Assembly: GCA_012271225.1 (NCBI GenBank)
Contig: JAAXGS010000045.1
Location: 1-8,177, forward strand
Source: Dehalococcoidia bacterium
GTDB lineage: Bacteria; Chloroflexota; Dehalococcoidia; UBA6926
DNA: 8,177 bases
Direction: 5' to 3'
The notes beneath the pieces were generated by a model. The model was not told the origin of the DNA and did no database searches. It worked only from the letters and a program-made list of their open reading frames with translations. A program made the position numbers and the translations under genes. Shown piece by piece: positions 6,066-8,177 of this stretch; the first letter of the stretch is position 1, and each line of letters begins with the position of its first letter.

Positions 6066-6686
6066 CTAGAACTCGGTGCGTCCCTCGAGGGCGCGCGCAA
6101 CGGTGACTGCATCGGCGAATTCAAGATCGGAGCCGGAGGGGAGGCCGCGCGCGAGGCGGGTGACGCGCACGCCCAGCGGCGAGATCAGGCCCTGGATGTA
6201 CATCGCCGTGACCTCGCCCTCCGTCGATGGGTTTGTCGCGATGATGACCTCCCGCACCGCGCCGCCGCGCAGGCGCTCAACAAGTTCACGAATCCGAAGA
6301 TTCTCCGGCGCGATGCCGTCCATGGGTGAAAGAAGCCCGTGCAGCACGTGATAGCGGCCCCTGAACGCGCCGCTCCGCTCAATGGCCACGACGTCCAGCG
6401 GCTCCTCAACAACGCAGATGATGGACTGATCCTCCACGGGCAGGGCGCAGCGCGGGCAGGGGTCCGTCTGCGTGACATTCTGGCAAACGGAGCAGAACTG
6501 CACCGTGTCAATGACGCTGAGGATCGCGTTGGCCAGGGCGCGCGTTTCCTCCTGCGGCACCCGTATGACGTGATAGGCGAGGCGCTGCGCGCTGCGGGGG
6601 CCGATACCGGGAAGGCGGCTGAACGCCTCAATCAAGCGGGTGACGGATTCCGCCTGCGTGCCGCGCTGTTCAGATGGCGAGGTCAC
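6066..6686 (-). CDS. recR: Recombination mediator RecR
   Basis: RecR forms a ring around DNA and works with RecO (or RecF) to load RecA at gaps. Its 206 residues match the family length. A helix-hairpin-helix spans about 25-39 (LPGIGPRSAQRLAYH). A C4 zinc finger follows, with Cys65/68/77/80 spaced x2, x8, x2. The Toprim domain starts at VVEEPLDVVAIERSG (92-106) and includes EVIIATNPSTEGEVTA. The end GLPSGSDLEFADAVTVARALEGR is a hallmark. The start is a GTG at 6686 with no clear ribosome site, so the first few residues are uncertain. It follows ybaB after 74 bases that contain a possible stem-loop. The gene order dnaX-ybaB-recR is widely conserved. Confidence 0.97.
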   Translation of the reverse strand: MTSPSEQRGTQAESVTRLIEAFSRLPGIGPRSAQRLAYHVIRVPQEETRALANAILSVIDTVQFCSVCQNVTQTDPCPRCALPVEDQSIICVVEEPLDVVAIERSGAFRGRYHVLHGLLSPMDGIAPENLRIRELVERLRGGAVREVIIATNPSTEGEVTAMYIQGLISPLGVRVTRLARGLPSGSDLEFADAVTVARALEGRTEF

Positions 6687-6734
6687 TGCGGGTCTTGTCC
6701 GGCGGGGTGATCAGGGGCTGCGGCGGGGCGAGCG

Positions 6735-6759
6735 GAGCGCGCCGAACGCCGCCGCGCTC
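6735..6759 (-). other. Intercistronic stem-loop between ybaB and recR
   Basis: GAGCGCG (6735-6741) and CGCGCTC (6753-6759) are perfect 7-base arms around 11 bases, starting one base past the ybaB stop in the transcript. A second GC-rich stretch downstream (near 6721-6730) could pair with the loop side instead. No U-run follows. It could tune the relative mRNA levels of ybaB and recR, or be a by-product of high GC. Confidence 0.3.
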
Positions 6760-6760
6760 A

Positions 6761-7063
6761 CTAGAACCCCGGAAGCCCCAGCCCGCCGGTGATGGCGCCC
6801 AGATGGTTCGCGGCCAGCTCCTTTGCCCTGGTGTTCGCGTCATTCACCGCGCCAAGCACCAGGTCCTCCAGAGTCTCGATGTCATCCGGATCCACAGCCT
6901 CCGGGGCGATGGAGACGGACCGGATATTCTGATGGCCGTCCATGACGACGGTCACCACTCCGCCCCCGGCGGTTCCCTCAACGGTCATGTCGTTCAGTTC
7001 GTTCTGCGCCTTTTCCAGTTTGGACTGGAGCTGCTGCATCTGGCGCATCGTGTTGCGGTTCAT
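6761..7063 (-). CDS. ybaB: YbaB/EbfC family nucleoid-associated protein
   Basis: This is a small DNA-binding protein of 100 residues, the usual family length, that forms tweezer-shaped dimers on the nucleoid. The N-terminal helix (MRQMQQLQSKLEKAQNELND, residues 6-25) is followed by the family core: MTVEGTAGGGVVTVVMDGHQ, then VDPDDIETLEDLVLGAVNDA. The C-terminus is glycine-rich (GGLGLPGF). The frame extends 14 codons upstream into dnaX, but the ATG at 7063 fits the known N-terminus and lies ten bases past the dnaX stop. An AGGA close to it is a weak ribosome site; coupling to dnaX translation is likely. The position between dnaX and recR supports the call. Confidence 0.95.
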   Translation of the reverse strand: MNRNTMRQMQQLQSKLEKAQNELNDMTVEGTAGGGVVTVVMDGHQNIRSVSIAPEAVDPDDIETLEDLVLGAVNDANTRAKELAANHLGAITGGLGLPGF

Positions 7064-7073
7064 AATCCTGCCA

Positions 7074-8177
7074 TCACCTTCCTGCGTCCGGTGAATCATT
7101 CTCACGACTCATCGCCTGCGCGTCGCCGCCCGGGGCAATCTGCGCGCCGCGCTCCCGGGCCGCCCGCACCAGATGCCCGCGCGACTCCCCCTGCTCTACT
7201 TTCTCACAACGGATGTGGTGGTGCCGGCCAAGCAGCTGGGCAAACCGTTGCTCGACAAGGTGTCGATACTTGGGATCGTCAATCTTCTCCTTATGGAAAT
7301 TATGCTGAAAGCCGATGACGATGGTATCGCCGTTCTCCAGCGCGATGGGGCGTGAGGAGCTGCGCAGCATCGCGTCAAGGTTTCCGGCGGAGCCCACGCC
7401 GCGCAGTCCATTGACAAGCTGCGCCCAGTTATCCTTGATCGTCTCAAACGTGATTTCCCCTGGCGGCAGGTTCAGCGGCTCCGGATTGGCGGACCGCGAG
7501 GCGGCTGTCGGGACCGGAGCGGCGGGCTGCCGCGGGGGCTGCGGCTCCGACCGGGGTGAGCGCTGTTGTGGGCCGGCGCCTCGGCGCGGAGCAGCGTCCG
7601 CGGGCTCGGGGGCGCGCGGCGGTTGACGGGGCGCCGGCTCAGCCGCCCGCGCGGCCGCAGTCTCGCCGGCCGCCGCGCCCATGCCCGTGTCAGCCGGCGC
7701 GGGGCCTGCCGCAGCCAGCGCGATGCCGGTGAAGGCCATCTCAAGCGGCAGAGGCGGGCTGCCGCTTGGCACGGACAGGGGGGCGATCTGCCCCAACGCG
7801 TGGCGAATACCGTACAGTTCTATCGTCTGCGCCCGCTGCCGCGTTTCGTCGACCTCATCTTTGGAGATGTCCAGGACATCGGCTGCGCCGGCGCGCACCA
7901 GGAGCAGCGTTCTCAGTTCATTGACCAGTTCGCGGTGGATCTGCCGCATGTCGACGCCCGCGGCGTGCAGGCCTGAAAGGCCGCGCAGGGCCGCGGCGAG
8001 ATCACGATCAACAAGCAGGGACTTGATCAGTTCCCGGGCGCGGCCGGAGCCCGTGGTTCCAAACAGGCGGCGCGCCTCATGCGCCGTGGCGTCCGCGCCG
8101 GCGGTCAGCGCCAACTGCTCAAGCAGGTTCTCCGCGTCACGCAGGCTGCCGGCGGAGGCCCGGACAACCGTCCGCAG
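7074..8177 (-). CDS. dnaX: DNA polymerase III gamma/tau subunit, C-terminal part (cut by window edge)
   Basis: DnaX is the clamp-loader ATPase that loads the beta clamp and links the polymerase to the replisome. Only the last 367 residues are in the window; the ATPase P-loop region lies beyond 8177. The visible start, RASAGSLRDAENLLEQL, matches the end of the AAA+ core. Domain III follows: ARELIKSLLVDRDLAAAL, GVDMRQIHRELVNELRTLLL and LPLEMAFTGIAL. A linker of about 85 residues rich in Ala, Pro and Arg (DNA 7458-7712) leads to a C-terminal domain with TFETIKDNWAQLV and DTIVIGFQHNFHKEKI, as in long tau forms. I see no A-rich slippage site that would make a short gamma product. The gene opens the dnaX-ybaB-recR group. 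The first in-window start codon, a TTG at 8114, is internal and not a real start. Confidence 0.94.
   Translation of the reverse strand: MRTVVRASAGSLRDAENLLEQLALTAGADATAHEARRLFGTTGSGRARELIKSLLVDRDLAAALRGLSGLHAAGVDMRQIHRELVNELRTLLLVRAGAADVLDISKDEVDETRQRAQTIELYGIRHALGQIAPLSVPSGSPPLPLEMAFTGIALAAAGPAPADTGMGAAAGETAAARAAEPAPRQPPRAPEPADAAPRRGAGPQQRSPRSEPQPPRQPAAPVPTAASRSANPEPLNLPPGEITFETIKDNWAQLVNGLRGVGSAGNLDAMLRSSSRPIALENGDTIVIGFQHNFHKEKIDDPKYRHLVEQRFAQLLGRHHHIRCEKVEQGESRGHLVRAARERGAQIAPGGDAQAMSRENDSPDAGR

Noticed and set aside
5498..6106. Long plus-strand open frame opposite the crotonase gene
   Set aside because: Antisense shadow of a well-supported coding region, with no family resemblance.
5897..6124. 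N-terminal extension of the crotonase to 6124
   Set aside because: It would overlap recR, reads as Arg/Pro-rich low-complexity sequence, and the ATG at 5896 has a good ribosome site and starts where family similarity starts.
6674..7318. Plus-strand open frame of about 214 codons opposite ybaB and the end of dnaX
   Set aside because: It runs across three conserved minus-strand genes and shows no domain.
7458..7712. Low-complexity Ala/Pro/Arg-coding stretch as a possible DNA repeat element
   Set aside because: It is the usual variable linker of DnaX tau and has no tandem DNA repeat unit.
1..8177. CRISPR arrays, insertion sequences, prophage, toxin-antitoxin or defence genes
   Set aside because: No regular repeats, transposase, integrase or defence-type proteins are visible; every long gene is housekeeping or an isolated hypothetical.

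Overview
The window is a GC-rich bacterial chromosome segment packed with housekeeping genes. I see no phage, transposon, CRISPR array, plasmid gene, tRNA or rRNA. Two features argue against a proteobacterium: a LexA box of the form CGAAC-N4-GTTCG, which is the Gram-positive/actinobacterial/Chloroflexota type, and the LexA and peroxiredoxin sequences themselves. The LexA ending (VVGVLRRY) and the large unnamed membrane protein resemble proteins I associate with Chloroflexota. I suggest that phylum as an inference only; no marker here settles it.

Layout, left to right. (1) Positions 29-1245, minus strand: lexA, with its own promoter and a perfect SOS box, preceded by a Bcp/AhpC-type peroxiredoxin gene. 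(2) Positions 1298-3217, minus strand: a large unrecognised protein with one N-terminal and about three C-terminal membrane segments around a long, probably external, repeat-containing region. (3) Positions 3283-4232, plus strand: a two-gene unit, divergent from the membrane protein, encoding a hotdog-fold thioesterase and a double zinc-ribbon membrane protein. (4) Positions 4229-8177, minus strand: dnaX (cut by the window edge), ybaB/ebfC, recR, a crotonase-family enzyme and recO. recO meets the zinc-ribbon gene tail to tail, with the two stop codons sharing one CTAG.

How the genes fit together. The minus strand holds a genome-maintenance group: the clamp-loader subunit DnaX, the nucleoid protein YbaB, the recombination mediators RecR and RecO, and the SOS repressor LexA further on. 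RecO and RecR cooperate in loading RecA on gapped single-stranded DNA, and RecA filaments trigger LexA self-cleavage. dnaX-ybaB-recR is one of the commonest conserved gene orders in bacteria. A crotonase lies between recR and recO. The thioesterase is also an acyl-CoA-type enzyme, but nothing directly links the two.

I find no convincing new multi-gene system. The most novel item is the membrane protein with repeated external modules. Lesser points are a mirror-symmetric -10 element between two divergent genes, a palindrome over the lexA stop codon, a crotonase lacking one catalytic Glu, and a strong bias toward TAG stop codons.
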